A program made the translations under genes and the position numbers. DNA of 64,000 bases. Source: CAWHPS01 sp963831235 (GTDB lineage Bacteria; Fibrobacterota; OXYB2-FULL-49-7; JAEUSG01). Below the pieces are notes generated by a model. That model was not told the origin of the DNA. It did no database searches and saw nothing but the letters and a program-made list of their open reading frames with translations. Positions 34,578 to 43,500 of this stretch are shown piece after piece (position 1 is the first letter of the stretch; the number at the start of each line of letters is the position of its first letter). The stretch spans positions 155,280 to 219,279 of the forward strand of contig CAWHPS010000059.1 in the NCBI GenBank assembly GCA_963831235.1. Reading direction: 5' to 3'.

Positions 34578-35972
34578 ATGGAATTAACCATATACAATAC
34601 GCTATCGCGCAAAAAAGAGATTTTTAAACCCATTGGACATGATGTCGGCATGTATATCTGCGGCCCCACAGTTTATCACTATGCTCATATTGGAAACCTG
34701 CGCACCTACGTGTTCGGTGATATTTTAAGGCGAACTCTTGAATATCTTGGGCATAGCGTAAATCATGTCATGAACATCACGGACGTAGGCCACTTAACCA
34801 GTGATTCCGACACTGGCGAAGACAAGATGGAAAAAGGCGCACTAAGAGAGGGTAAAACAGTCTGGGAGATTGCAGAATATTATACACGAGTGGTGCTCAA
34901 TGATTTGCAGCTCATTAATGTTTTGCCCCCGAAAACCTATTGCAAGGCAACAGACCACATCCCCGAACAGATTGCCCTTATTTGTAAACTTGAGGAAAAA
35001 GGCTTTACATACAAAATCGACGACGGCATCTATTTTGACACATCGAAATTTCCACGTTACCCTGATTTTGCACGGCTTAAGGTCGATGAACTCGATGCCG
35101 GAGCGCGTGTTGAGATGGCTCCCGGGAAACGCAATATAACCGACTTTGCTCTCTGGAAATTCTCGCCCACTGATAAAAGGCGCCTTATGGAATGGGACAG
35201 CCCATGGGGAATAGGCTTCCCCGGATGGCACATCGAATGCTCGGCCATGGCAATGAAATACCTTGGCGACACAATTGATATTCACTGCGGGGCCATTGAT
35301 TTGATTCCGGTCCACCATACCAATGAGATTGCGCAAGCTGAGGCTGCAACAGGAAAGCATTTTGTAAACTATTGGGTGCATGGGGAATTCCTAATCATGG
35401 ACAAAGAAAAGATGTCCAAGTCAGCAAATGAATTCATTACTCTCAAGACCCTTATAGACAAGGGTGCGTCTCCAATGGCATACAGGTTATTTCTTTTGTC
35501 AGCGGTTTACAGGGCACCACTTAATTTCAGCTGGGAAATTCTGGATAATGCGAAGAGTTCGTATCTCAAACTTGTCTCCAAAATACAGGAGCTGCGCAAT
35601 AACATCAATGATGCAGGCACTCATGACACGGATTCGTTTAAACAGGATTTTGTCACAGCAATAAGTGATGATTTAAATATGCCGAGGGCCGTAGCTGTAA
35701 TGTGGGACGTATTAAGGGATGAACGTCTCTCCAATCGCTGCAAATTGGAACTGGTTGAAGATTTTGATCGTGTTCTTGGGCTTGGCTTTAAGAATATAAG
35801 TGCATCGTATATTGAGGTCAGTGACAATAAAATTGAAGAGCTCATTCAGGAACGGGACAAGGCAAGAGCGGAAAAGAATTGGAAAAAGTCGGATGAAATC
35901 AGGGATGAGCTTGTCAAAAAGGGCTACAAGGTAATTGATACAAAACAGGGAACAAAGGCTGAAAAGGTGTAA
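34578..35972 (+). CDS. cysS: Cysteinyl-tRNA synthetase
   Basis: 464 residues. CGPTVYHYAHIGNLRTYVF holds the first zinc Cys and the HIGH-like motif (here HIGN). GWHIECSAMAM and VHHTNEIAQAEA supply the other zinc ligands, and KMSKSANEF is the KMSKS loop. The C-terminal DALR-type helical region is present. The stop codon TAA is shared with the left arm of the palindromic element at 35971-36114. Confidence 0.97.
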   Translation: MELTIYNTLSRKKEIFKPIGHDVGMYICGPTVYHYAHIGNLRTYVFGDILRRTLEYLGHSVNHVMNITDVGHLTSDSDTGEDKMEKGALREGKTVWEIAEYYTRVVLNDLQLINVLPPKTYCKATDHIPEQIALICKLEEKGFTYKIDDGIYFDTSKFPRYPDFARLKVDELDAGARVEMAPGKRNITDFALWKFSPTDKRRLMEWDSPWGIGFPGWHIECSAMAMKYLGDTIDIHCGAIDLIPVHHTNEIAQAEAATGKHFVNYWVHGEFLIMDKEKMSKSANEFITLKTLIDKGASPMAYRLFLLSAVYRAPLNFSWEILDNAKSSYLKLVSKIQELRNNINDAGTHDTDSFKQDFVTAISDDLNMPRAVAVMWDVLRDERLSNRCKLELVEDFDRVLGLGFKNISASYIEVSDNKIEELIQERDKARAEKNWKKSDEIRDELVKKGYKVIDTKQGTKAEKV

Positions 35973-36114
35973 CTGTTCAGGCATCTTGACGGCCCCTCGA
36001 TACACCAGCCGGTTGCCGAGTGTCCGCCGCAGGCGGATGTATCGAGGCACCCGGCTGCCACACCTCGACAAGCTCGGTGCATCGCTTGGGGACCGGCAAG
36101 ACACCTGAACAGTT
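35971..36114. repeat. 144-bp palindromic element abutting the cysS stop codon
   Basis: Outer arms 35971-35988 and 36097-36114 are inverted repeats (AACTGTTCAGG and TCTTG blocks, two mismatches in 18). An inner inverted pair CCTCGATACA (35995-36004) and TGTATCGAGG (about 36038-36047) nests inside, with a further short hairpin around GTCCGCCGCAGGCGGA. It is GC-rich against an AT-rich background. It may end the gpmI-cysS transcript or be a mobile REP/MITE unit that landed on the stop codon. Confidence 0.8.
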
Positions 36115-36182
36115 ACGAAAAGGTTTGAATTAGTTAAAAGCATTTAACATCCAAACATATTTTATTTTGAAAAGGAGGCTTT

Positions 36183-36758
36183 ATGCCAGGTTGCGACAAT
36201 AACGACAAAGACAAGAAATCATCAGTTGATAATATGATAGAAGAAAAACTCCTTGAAAAAAGGGAGATATATCTTTGGGGCGCGGTTGACGATGAAAGCG
36301 CCGAGAAAATAGTCAAACGTATCATATACCTTAATAATACCGGGACCGGAGACATCACCATTTACCTCAACAGCCCCGGCGGCTCCATTTCATCAGGCCT
36401 TGCGATTTACGATGCCATGCAGGCGAGCAAAAACCCTGTTGCTGTTGTTTGCATGGGCCAGGCTGCGAGCATGGGCGCGGTGCTCCTTTGCGCCGGTGCC
36501 AAAGGAAAGCGTCTTATATGGCCCAATGCGAGGGTCATGATTCATCAGCCCTTGATATCAGGCAGCATGTATGCGCCTGCAACGGACATTAAAATCCAGG
36601 CAGAAGAAATGCTGCGGATAAGACAGATTTTAAACAATATCCTTGTAAAGCATTCCGGCAAGACCTTTGACCAAATCGAGCAGGACACTGACCGCGATTA
36701 TTACCTTAGTGCCAAGGACGCGCTTGAATACGGCCTTGTTGATAAAATAGTCCAGTAA
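36183..36758 (+). CDS. clpP: ATP-dependent Clp protease proteolytic subunit
   Basis: 191 residues with the full catalytic triad: Ser in MGQAASMGAVLLCAGAKGKR, His in RVMIHQPL and Asp in QDTDRDYYLSAKDA, plus YLNSPGGSISSGLAIYD. The N-terminus replaces the usual IPIVxE start with an acidic, poorly conserved segment and KREIYLWGAVDDE, so ring docking to the ATPase may differ. A strong AAGGAGG precedes the ATG. No clpX or tig gene is adjacent, unlike many genomes, so this may be a second clpP. Confidence 0.95.
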   Translation: MPGCDNNDKDKKSSVDNMIEEKLLEKREIYLWGAVDDESAEKIVKRIIYLNNTGTGDITIYLNSPGGSISSGLAIYDAMQASKNPVAVVCMGQAASMGAVLLCAGAKGKRLIWPNARVMIHQPLISGSMYAPATDIKIQAEEMLRIRQILNNILVKHSGKTFDQIEQDTDRDYYLSAKDALEYGLVDKIVQ

Positions 36759-36765
36759 AATATTA

Positions 36766-37684
36766 ATGAATAGCGGTAACCGTCCAGCTTTTCTGCAGCT
36801 TATCGGAGCAGTTCTTTGCTGGGCTGTAGCCGGGAGCTTCGTCTATTATCTCGGGGGGCACATGGGAATACTTACCCAGAGCACCTTCCGGTATTTATCC
36901 GCCAGTATCGCGCTTTTTATTGTTGCGGCCTTTGTTTTCCCCGGGAAGATATTGATAAAATGCGATACATTACTCCGGTGGATCATGCTCACAGCTTTTT
37001 TTGGGACAATATTCCAGCTTCTCTGGGTCAAGGCGCTTTATCTTATAAAACCCGGCACAGCCTCTCTAATCAGCGAATTCGGCACAGTAATAAATGTTTT
37101 TGTGCTTTCCTTCTTTTACGAGGAGGAAAAAAGACGCAAAGTCGCAGCTTTTCCTTGTAAGCAATGTCGTGATGATGATCGGTGTTTCGATGGTCATCCT
37201 TTTCAATAAAAACCTCAGTTTTGATTTCAATCTCGGCGCATTTCTTGTAATTGCATCGTCTTTGAGCTGGGGCATGTACACGGTCGTTATAAAAAAAGTG
37301 CTCAGGTCCATGAGTTCCATCATAGCCATGGCTTATGTATCGTTTTTCATCGCTCTTTACCATGCACTGCTCGGTATTTTCTTCGGTAATATCGGAGAAA
37401 TTACTCAGCTCCCGGGTAAAATAATCTTCATACTCATATTGTCAGGCGTGATATCAATCGCCGCTTCACACAGCCTTTTTTTTATGGCCATAAAAAGAGT
37501 CGGGGTGATCATATCAAACAATATGATGCTCCTTGTGGCAATACTGGCATGCGTTTTTTCATATTTTCTTTTTGATGAAAGACTCTCCGTTCTTCAGATG
37601 GTAGGCGGTGTTCTTGTGCTTGCGGGCGCCTATCTTACCACACGCGTCCATTATGGAGGAGCCACGGAGAAAAAAACAGCTTAG
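36766..37684 (+). pseudogene. EamA/DMT-family transporter, frameshifted
   Basis: Two overlapping frames make one ten-helix drug/metabolite transporter of about 305 residues. The first (36766 on) covers helices 1-4 (IGAVLCWAVAGSFVYYLGG to GTVINVFVLSFFYEEE). The second covers the rest (NVVMMIGVSMVILF to GGVLVLAGAYL). The break lies at an A6 run (37127-37132); removing one A joins them as EEEKDAKSQLFLVSN. A true mutation and a base-calling error are both possible. The substrate is unknown. Confidence 0.85.
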
Positions 37685-37744
37685 GTAGCGCATTCTAAAA
37701 ACTTTGCATTAGCAAATGGATTTGAATTATTTTTTTTGAATAAA

Positions 37745-37828
37745 GCCCAGGTGGTGGAATTGGCAGACACGCTAGATTCAGGTTCTAGTGCTCGCAAGGG
37801 CATGGGGGTTCAACTCCCCCCTTGGGCA
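37745..37828 (+). tRNA. tRNA-Leu (anticodon CAG)
   Basis: 84-nt class II tRNA. The acceptor arm GCCCAGG pairs with CTTGGGC (one G-U), and the anticodon arm CTAGA/TCTAG encloses the loop TTCAGGT with anticodon CAG. A long variable arm follows, and the T arm has GGTTCAACTCC. The discriminator is A and no CCA is encoded. It lies directly behind the housekeeping run. Confidence 0.97.
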
Positions 37829-37881
37829 ATTTTAAGATTATCGGAACAAATATTGTTCTCGATAGAAATTGTTTCTTAGCG

Positions 37882-38490
37882 CTAATATAAAGCCCGAACT
37901 TCTTTCTTAAAATATTTTTTTACAGTTTCCCATTCGATATCTTTTGTCAGTAGCGGCACGTCATCGATTGCATCTTCAAAATAACATAGTGACTTCATAA
38001 TCGAAATTATATCGAATTTAATGCCGAGATATTTTTCCTTCATCAATTCCAAGAGTGCAGGAAGAGTTATTCCAGTCATGCAAATTGCATATAAGTCAAT
38101 GAAGTCCTTTCGCAAACCGCGCTGCTGAATTGCCATAATTTTCATTAGGCCTATATCCTTCAAGGAGGCGATCAATATTCCATGAAATTGCTTTTTCTCC
38201 AGGACCTTATAATGATACTCAAAAAACGAAACCGGTATTTCTCCAATCTTAAGATGAAGAGTGCCTTTTTCCATTCCTATTACCTTAACCGGAGCATCAT
38301 GACTCGATTCTTCAATAATTTTATTGCTATTCAGAGGCCTCTCGCTGAAGAAATCAAAATCAACTGATAAACGATGGCATAATTGAATATTAAGTGCCGT
38401 GCCTCCGGCAAGATAAAAATCCTTTATGTACTTAAATTTTCCAATTGCTGCCAGGAGACGGCTCTGTTCGGACGTAAGAGAGTTTTCCAT
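37882..38490 (-). CDS. AbiEii/AbiGii-type nucleotidyltransferase toxin
   Basis: 202 residues; DFYLAGGTALNIQLCHRLSV then DFDFFSERPL is the hallmark of AbiEii-like nucleotidyltransferases (PF08843), where Gly-Gly-Thr and Asp-x-Asp bind nucleotide and metal. The family acts as the toxin of AbiE-type systems that abort phage infection by blocking tRNA or translation. It overlaps the upstream regulator gene by 67 bp, so the two are one unit. Confidence 0.85.
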   Translation of the reverse strand: MENSLTSEQSRLLAAIGKFKYIKDFYLAGGTALNIQLCHRLSVDFDFFSERPLNSNKIIEESSHDAPVKVIGMEKGTLHLKIGEIPVSFFEYHYKVLEKKQFHGILIASLKDIGLMKIMAIQQRGLRKDFIDLYAICMTGITLPALLELMKEKYLGIKFDIISIMKSLCYFEDAIDDVPLLTKDIEWETVKKYFKKEVRALY

Positions 38491-38939
38491 TTTTCCTCTT
38501 TCCCAAAGGCAACCATCCAGAAATTAAGACTCTTTGAATCCAATTGCGATTGGTTTTTATTTAAAAATTTCAATATTTCTCTTGTATTGTATCGCCCCTT
38601 CATCCAATTTATCGCTTCCATATCACCACGATTCAAAATTCGGCTGAGGATATATTTCTTATGCTGAATCGGATCAAGACTTGCAAAATTAGCATCCCAG
38701 AAAAGCCATTTCAAAGAAGATGGTATTGCAGAAACAGCGTTTCGGGGGTTTATTTTTTTTAACCTTAAATCAACTTTAAAACCACAGCAATTGCAAAAAT
38801 CGGAAATCGTCTTTATGGTCAAATTCTTATTGCCTGACAATATTTGGGTAACATAAGCTCTGCTAACCCCCATTTTCCTTGCAATAATATTTTTGGGGAG
38901 TTTGGAAAGTTTGAATGCCTCATTGATTACATATTGCAT
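38424..38939 (-). CDS. XRE-type regulator with DUF6922-like domain (antitoxin)
   Basis: 171 residues. The N-terminal helix-turn-helix (PKNIIARKMGVSRAYVTQIL, SGNKNLTIKTISDFC) is followed by a domain LKWLFWDANFASLDPIQHKK, then YILSRILNRGDMEAINWM and KSLNFWMVAF, matching DUF6922-like proteins that usually pair with AbiEii toxins. It probably silences the toxin by repressing transcription and/or direct binding. The upstream region (38950-39030) has palindromic AACAATATTGTT, a likely operator. Confidence 0.78.
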   Translation of the reverse strand: MQYVINEAFKLSKLPKNIIARKMGVSRAYVTQILSGNKNLTIKTISDFCNCCGFKVDLRLKKINPRNAVSAIPSSLKWLFWDANFASLDPIQHKKYILSRILNRGDMEAINWMKGRYNTREILKFLNKNQSQLDSKSLNFWMVAFGKEEKWKTLLRPNRAVSWQQLENLST

Positions 38940-39030
38940 ATATTATCATAATATAAATAATCAGATGCATATCATCAATACAATTTGTTAATTTATATAT
39001 TAACAATATTGTTGATTAACTAACTGTTGC

Positions 39031-39090
39031 CCCATTCAATATTCTCTCACATAGTTAAGTTTTCTAGGACTAATGCCGATATGCGGCTAT
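39031..39090 (+). repeat. Left copy of imperfect direct repeat flanking the HigBA module
   Basis: About 60 bp beginning CCCATTCAATAT, repeated at 39836-39894 in the same orientation with roughly 80% identity. The shared blocks include ACATAGT, AAG.TTT, AGGA.TA.TGCCGA.ATGC.GCT. The two copies enclose exactly the toxin-antitoxin pair, which suggests insertion or excision of the module as a unit. Confidence 0.75.
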
Positions 39091-39100
39091 TGAAAAAGTA

Positions 39101-39134
39101 TTGACATGTAACTAAGAATTAGTTACATTATAAT
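39101..39134 (+). promoter_or_regulatory. HigBA promoter with palindromic operator
   Basis: TTGACA at 39101-39106 is followed by a perfect 8-bp inverted repeat with 3-nt spacer (GTAACTAA-GAA-TTAGTTAC, 39108-39126) lying where the -10 region would be (TACATT, 17-bp spacing); TATAAT at 39129-39134 comes later. The palindrome is a likely binding site for the antitoxin. No ribosome-binding site fits between it and the ATG at 39136, so the transcript may be leaderless. Confidence 0.6.
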
Positions 39135-39135
39135 A

Positions 39136-39411
39136 ATGAATGGGAATGCGTTCACAGTCGTTATCAAGAAAAAGATTATGCGTTCCCTGTCCTCGCTTCC
39201 GGTTTCGGTGCAGGAAAAATTTAATGTACTCGTTAAAGACCTCATGCATAGCGGTCCGGTACAGCCCAGGTGGCCGAATTATTCCATGCTGGGTGAGGGC
39301 CGGTACCATTGCCATCTTTCATACAGTTGGGTGGCTTGCTGGGAATTACACGGTGACAAAGTAACAATCGAGGTGTATTATGCTGGTAGTCGTGAGAAGG
39401 CCCCGTACTAG
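39136..39411 (+). CDS. RelE/HigB-like toxin
   Basis: 91 residues of the RelE superfamily: FTVVIKKKIMRSLSSLPVSV, then GPVQPRWPNYSMLGEGRYHC, HLSYSWVACWE and EVYYAGSREKAPY, the C-terminal pattern of HigB-like mRNA interferases. Toxin-first order with an overlapping antitoxin gene is typical of HigBA. The start shown gives the family's normal N-terminus. Confidence 0.85.
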   Translation: MNGNAFTVVIKKKIMRSLSSLPVSVQEKFNVLVKDLMHSGPVQPRWPNYSMLGEGRYHCHLSYSWVACWELHGDKVTIEVYYAGSREKAPY

Positions 39412-39760
39412 GCGGCCCGTATTCGAAGTTCGCGGACGGATTCCACGGTGGCTTGTCAGGGAATTGCGGGACAAATACAGGGAAACCGTGACAATGAGCA
39501 GGAATGATGACAATTCGTTGATCAATATCACGAGTACGGATTGGTACAAGGATATTAACGGACGTATGAAGCCGGGCGACTATGTTCGGATATACAGGGA
39601 GAATGCCGGTTTAAGCCAGGAGGAACTTGGCGTAAAGGTCGGCGCTTTTAACCGGCAGAACATTTCCGCAATCGAACGTGGGGAGCGCGGAATCAGCAAA
39701 GCCGTTGCGATTAAATTCAGTGGCATATTCAAAGTCCCAATAGACCGATTCATCGCCTGA
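39380..39760 (+). CDS. HigA-like antitoxin with XRE helix-turn-helix
   Basis: 126 residues. The first ~38 (RRPVFEVRGRIPRWLVRELR) form the toxin-binding part, and the C-terminal part MKPGDYVRIYRENAGLSQEE, LGVKVGAFNRQNISAIERGE is a clear XRE helix-turn-helix. It overlaps the toxin gene by 32 bp. A start at a later ATG (39494) would drop the first region, which looks conserved, so the upstream start is preferred. Confidence 0.82.
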   Translation: MLVVVRRPRTRRPVFEVRGRIPRWLVRELRDKYRETVTMSRNDDNSLINITSTDWYKDINGRMKPGDYVRIYRENAGLSQEELGVKVGAFNRQNISAIERGERGISKAVAIKFSGIFKVPIDRFIA

Positions 39761-39835
39761 TACTTAACGCATTTGTCAAATATTTGTGCCGGCTAAAAAT
39801 GTGAGTCCATGCGAATAGATATATTTCATCGTAGT

Positions 39836-39894
39836 CCCATTCAATATCCTTTTACATAGTAAAGCTTTTAGGATTACTGCCGAGATGCAGCTTT
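39836..39894 (+). repeat. Right copy of imperfect direct repeat flanking the HigBA module
   Basis: Same orientation as 39031-39090, starting CCCATTCAATAT and ending near ATGCAGCTTTAG. It lies between the antitoxin stop and the next gene; nothing else is seen in 39761-39914. Confidence 0.75.
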
Positions 39895-39914
39895 AGCGAA
39901 TATTACATTGTGAC

Positions 39915-40466
39915 TTATTTTAGAATTCCGAGCCCCAGCCAGATATTTGCACCCCAATAGGGATTTTTTCCATTGATATTGCCGAAGCCTTGAATTCCCA
40001 GTGCAACATATTTAAAATAGATGAAGGATATCTCAGCTTCAATGGGAAGTCCGATTGTCGAATAAAAAGTTTCGTTGTAATGCACGGCCCCAAACCAACC
40101 CGGATCAGTGTACAAAATGATATTACCCCTCCGGTTGCCGCTGACCATTGAAAGCCCTGCGCTGCCCGCGCAGCGTATGAACCTGTTTGAATATTGTCGC
40201 CCATAAAGTATTCCGATATCGCTGTGATGGTTGACAGGTTGTGGGCCCATAATGTTCATTAGAGGCTCACCGTAAACATAACACGTTGAGAAGATATGGG
40301 ATTTGCTGACCACAAACATGCCTGCCATGGTTGTGATCCCGTTATCAATTTCCCCTGTGAATGTGCCGATACCGGCCCTAAAACCGAACTTTACACTGTC
40401 TGATGAAGTCTGGGCGGATATATATGCGAATGAAATCAGGATGATGAACAAATATCTTTTAAGCAT
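39915..40466 (-). CDS. Hypothetical secreted/outer-membrane protein
   Basis: 183 residues with a signal peptide (MLKRYLFIILISFAYISA) and a mature part of alternating short strands rich in Gly and aromatic residues (FGFRAGIGTFTGEI, FGNINGKNPYWGANIWLGLG), suggesting a small outer-membrane barrel. No family recognised. It lies at the downstream end of the envelope cluster. Confidence 0.65.
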   Translation of the reverse strand: MLKRYLFIILISFAYISAQTSSDSVKFGFRAGIGTFTGEIDNGITTMAGMFVVSKSHIFSTCYVYGEPLMNIMGPQPVNHHSDIGILYGRQYSNRFIRCAGSAGLSMVSGNRRGNIILYTDPGWFGAVHYNETFYSTIGLPIEAEISFIYFKYVALGIQGFGNINGKNPYWGANIWLGLGILK

Positions 40467-40544
40467 TATATGCTTTTTTTATTTCTCTATTTTGCCATTG
40501 ACGTAACCATATACAATTAAGCAATTTCCCGTATTGACAAGACC

Positions 40545-43500
40545 TTAAAAGAGAAGGTTCAATGTAAAGCCGCCGTAAACAGTATCATAGTTTTCAGATC
40601 CGCTTTCCGAATCATCAAAACCGTTCTCATATCCGCCTCTGGCTGATACTGAAAACATCGGAGTAATACTCCATTTGATTTCAGACTCTCCGCCATAAAG
40701 TTTCTGGAGCTCATTGATACTGGCGTCTGTTTCAGATTCAATATAATCGGTTGTTGTTTTACTGAAATATCCCTGAATATTAAGAATTATCTTACGTGGA
40801 ATAACGTCAACTGATAATTTATCTAAAACATTAATTGTGGTCTTCTTTTCAGTCCTCTCCTTTTTCTCTTTATAACGGTATCCTGCGTCAAACTTATTGG
40901 CAAGTCTCTTTTTAAGAAACTTGGCTGCAAAAGACCCTTTGACACGCTGCTGATATCCGTCATTCTTGCTCCATTTTATGGAATCAACATCAAAATCATT
41001 TTTGTCGTCAATGAAAATACGCTCATATTCAAGTTTATAACGCATATTTGATATTGTTTTGTTTGCAAACGGAGGAGCAAAAACAAGGACAGTTCCCACC
41101 TGAACACGGCTTTCAGCATCAGCATACTCCGTGGCCGTTACGGTCTTGTCCACACCATCCACTGTTGCGGTTACGGTTTGGCTTTTGACATCGATCTTGA
41201 GCAAAGGTTTAGTCTCATAGTAATAGGTAAAAGCCGGTTCAAAAGAAAAATCAGCAACTGGAATCTTCAAACCGAGAGCGCCTTTAATCTTATTCTCCAT
41301 GGGTTGATATCTGAAATCCTGATTGCCGTATGCTTCAAATTCCGCTTTCCGCCCACTCTCACTTGTATCAATAAGCACCAGTCTGTCTTTCCCTAAGGTA
41401 TCGGCTTTTATACCGTTTTCTTCTGATCCAACAGCTTCCCAATCAAAAGCAGTTGAAAGATCAACCGCCTTGATTTTACCGTTAAGCAAATTCAGGTCAA
41501 AGGTCTTGCCTCCGGTAAATTGTGCCTTTTGAAAGTTGCCCACAACAGGTTTTATGGAAGGATTCCCGCCTGAATAGAACTGGTTCTGCGCGCGAAGATA
41601 TTCGATATTACCAGTAAAACCTCTCAAGCTGTAATCAAGCCCGGCAAGCGCGGCAAGATTATCCAAGCCAATACCATGATGTATGGTCGTGTCCTTGGAA
41701 TAGTTGATAGGATTTACATCAGAAGAATCAACATCAACACTCAGGGTATCAGCATAACCCGCGTCAATTTCAGCATATGCGCTATATTTGTCATTGAATA
41801 TCATTTGTGCGGTAAAGCCTCCGCTCATTGATGCAAGCTTGGGGTCAGCGCCATAGAGTTCGGTTGAATCAAAATGTATCCCGGGAACAAGCAAGGGATC
41901 GTCCACCTGGCGGGAATATATATAATGGGCACCCACAACCAAATCAGGGCCTGCTTTTGTTTTGACAGAGCCCATGCCCAGCCATTCCTGGCGGACCGGT
42001 GTTGTATTGCTGTCAAGCATGTCCGGCTTGAGCCCTCTTTCGTAAGGGATTACCGACTGGCCGCCGAGTACCTCGACATCAAGCGCCCTGTTAGGTTTGG
42101 CATTAAGCTTGCCCTGCCATTTAAGACCGCGAATCTGCCTTGATGCAATAGATAGTTCTGAACCGCTTTCCGTGAAGTCACCTAAAATGAATTCGTGGTT
42201 GGGTATGTTTGTGGTAAGGTTCACAACTTCAATCTTTTGAAGACTGCGGTATGCATTTAAATTCTCAAGGTGAGTTTCCCCACCAGCGCCCTGCGTGCGG
42301 TTGCCGTTATAGTTTCCATAACCATTCAAGGTAAAGTCGCTCGAACGATCACCCACTTTGCTTTGCATATATAGTTGAAGCTCAGGTCGCAGCCCGGGTA
42401 CGTATGTTGCTTGATGAGGAAGGGCTGAATCCGCGACACCGGAGTGTACGGAATTGTTTAAATCATTCACCTGCCTGTAGGTCATGCCTAATGAAACCTG
42501 ACCCAGAAGACCTAATCTGGCAGCAAGAGATTCCCCGCGTGAGGGTGCGGAAGAAAACCCGGACTTGAAGCCCGTTGTATCGTTAAACTCCTTTTCTTTG
42601 GCCCTTACGGATGCAACCCTTTCCGGTTTTACGAAAAACTTCTGGGCCTCACTTTTATCCATTATCTTCATGTTTTCATCATTTCCCTTGACCATGAAGA
42701 GCTTGCCTTCTTTTATAGGGAGCTGTGATAGAACACCAATCCGGTTATCGGAAACATGGATGTCTTTTAATTCAACAAGGCCATTCTGGTCGGCAACCAC
42801 GCCGATGTCGTTATTCTCGATTCTTGTGCGTGACATTTCGAGTTTTCCAAAAGACTGGCATACAACGGCCCTATTACTGTTTCGAATCGAACCGCTGTCA
42901 ACAAGAACACTTGATCCCCTGTCAACGTTTATTCCAATAATGTGACCACTCCCGATTTCAGTGTTTGAGATGGACACCTCGGACATATAGGCATATACGC
43001 AGCTTATGGAATTCCTTATGAATCTGCATTCGGAGAGTGTGACATTGCCGTTGTCAACACATACACCGTAGTTGCTGTTCGATATGATGCAATAATTCAG
43101 ATAGGAACGTGTGTTGCCGCGTATGTATATACGGTCCCAATCCCATTGTTTGGCGTCCTTTTTGGCTGATTTGATTATTACAGGATTTTCCCTGGTACCT
43201 TTTACCATAAGCTGACCATAAACGACTATTGAAACATAATCTCCGCTCACAAGAAGGGTCACGCCCGGGTCGATTTCAAGAACAGCATTTGCCGGAACAA
43301 CAACGTTTCGTATTAAAAGATATGGGCTTTTGTCTTTGGTCAGCTTGCCTGACAACTCATCTTCCATGATAACTGTCGCCTTTTGAGCAGCTTCATCGGC
43401 ATTGGCCTCTTTAACAGCAACTTCCTCGGCTGCAACAGCCATGGGCTCAAGCTGCATCAAAAACTTTTCTACCCATGAATCCGATACAAGGTCGATTTCC

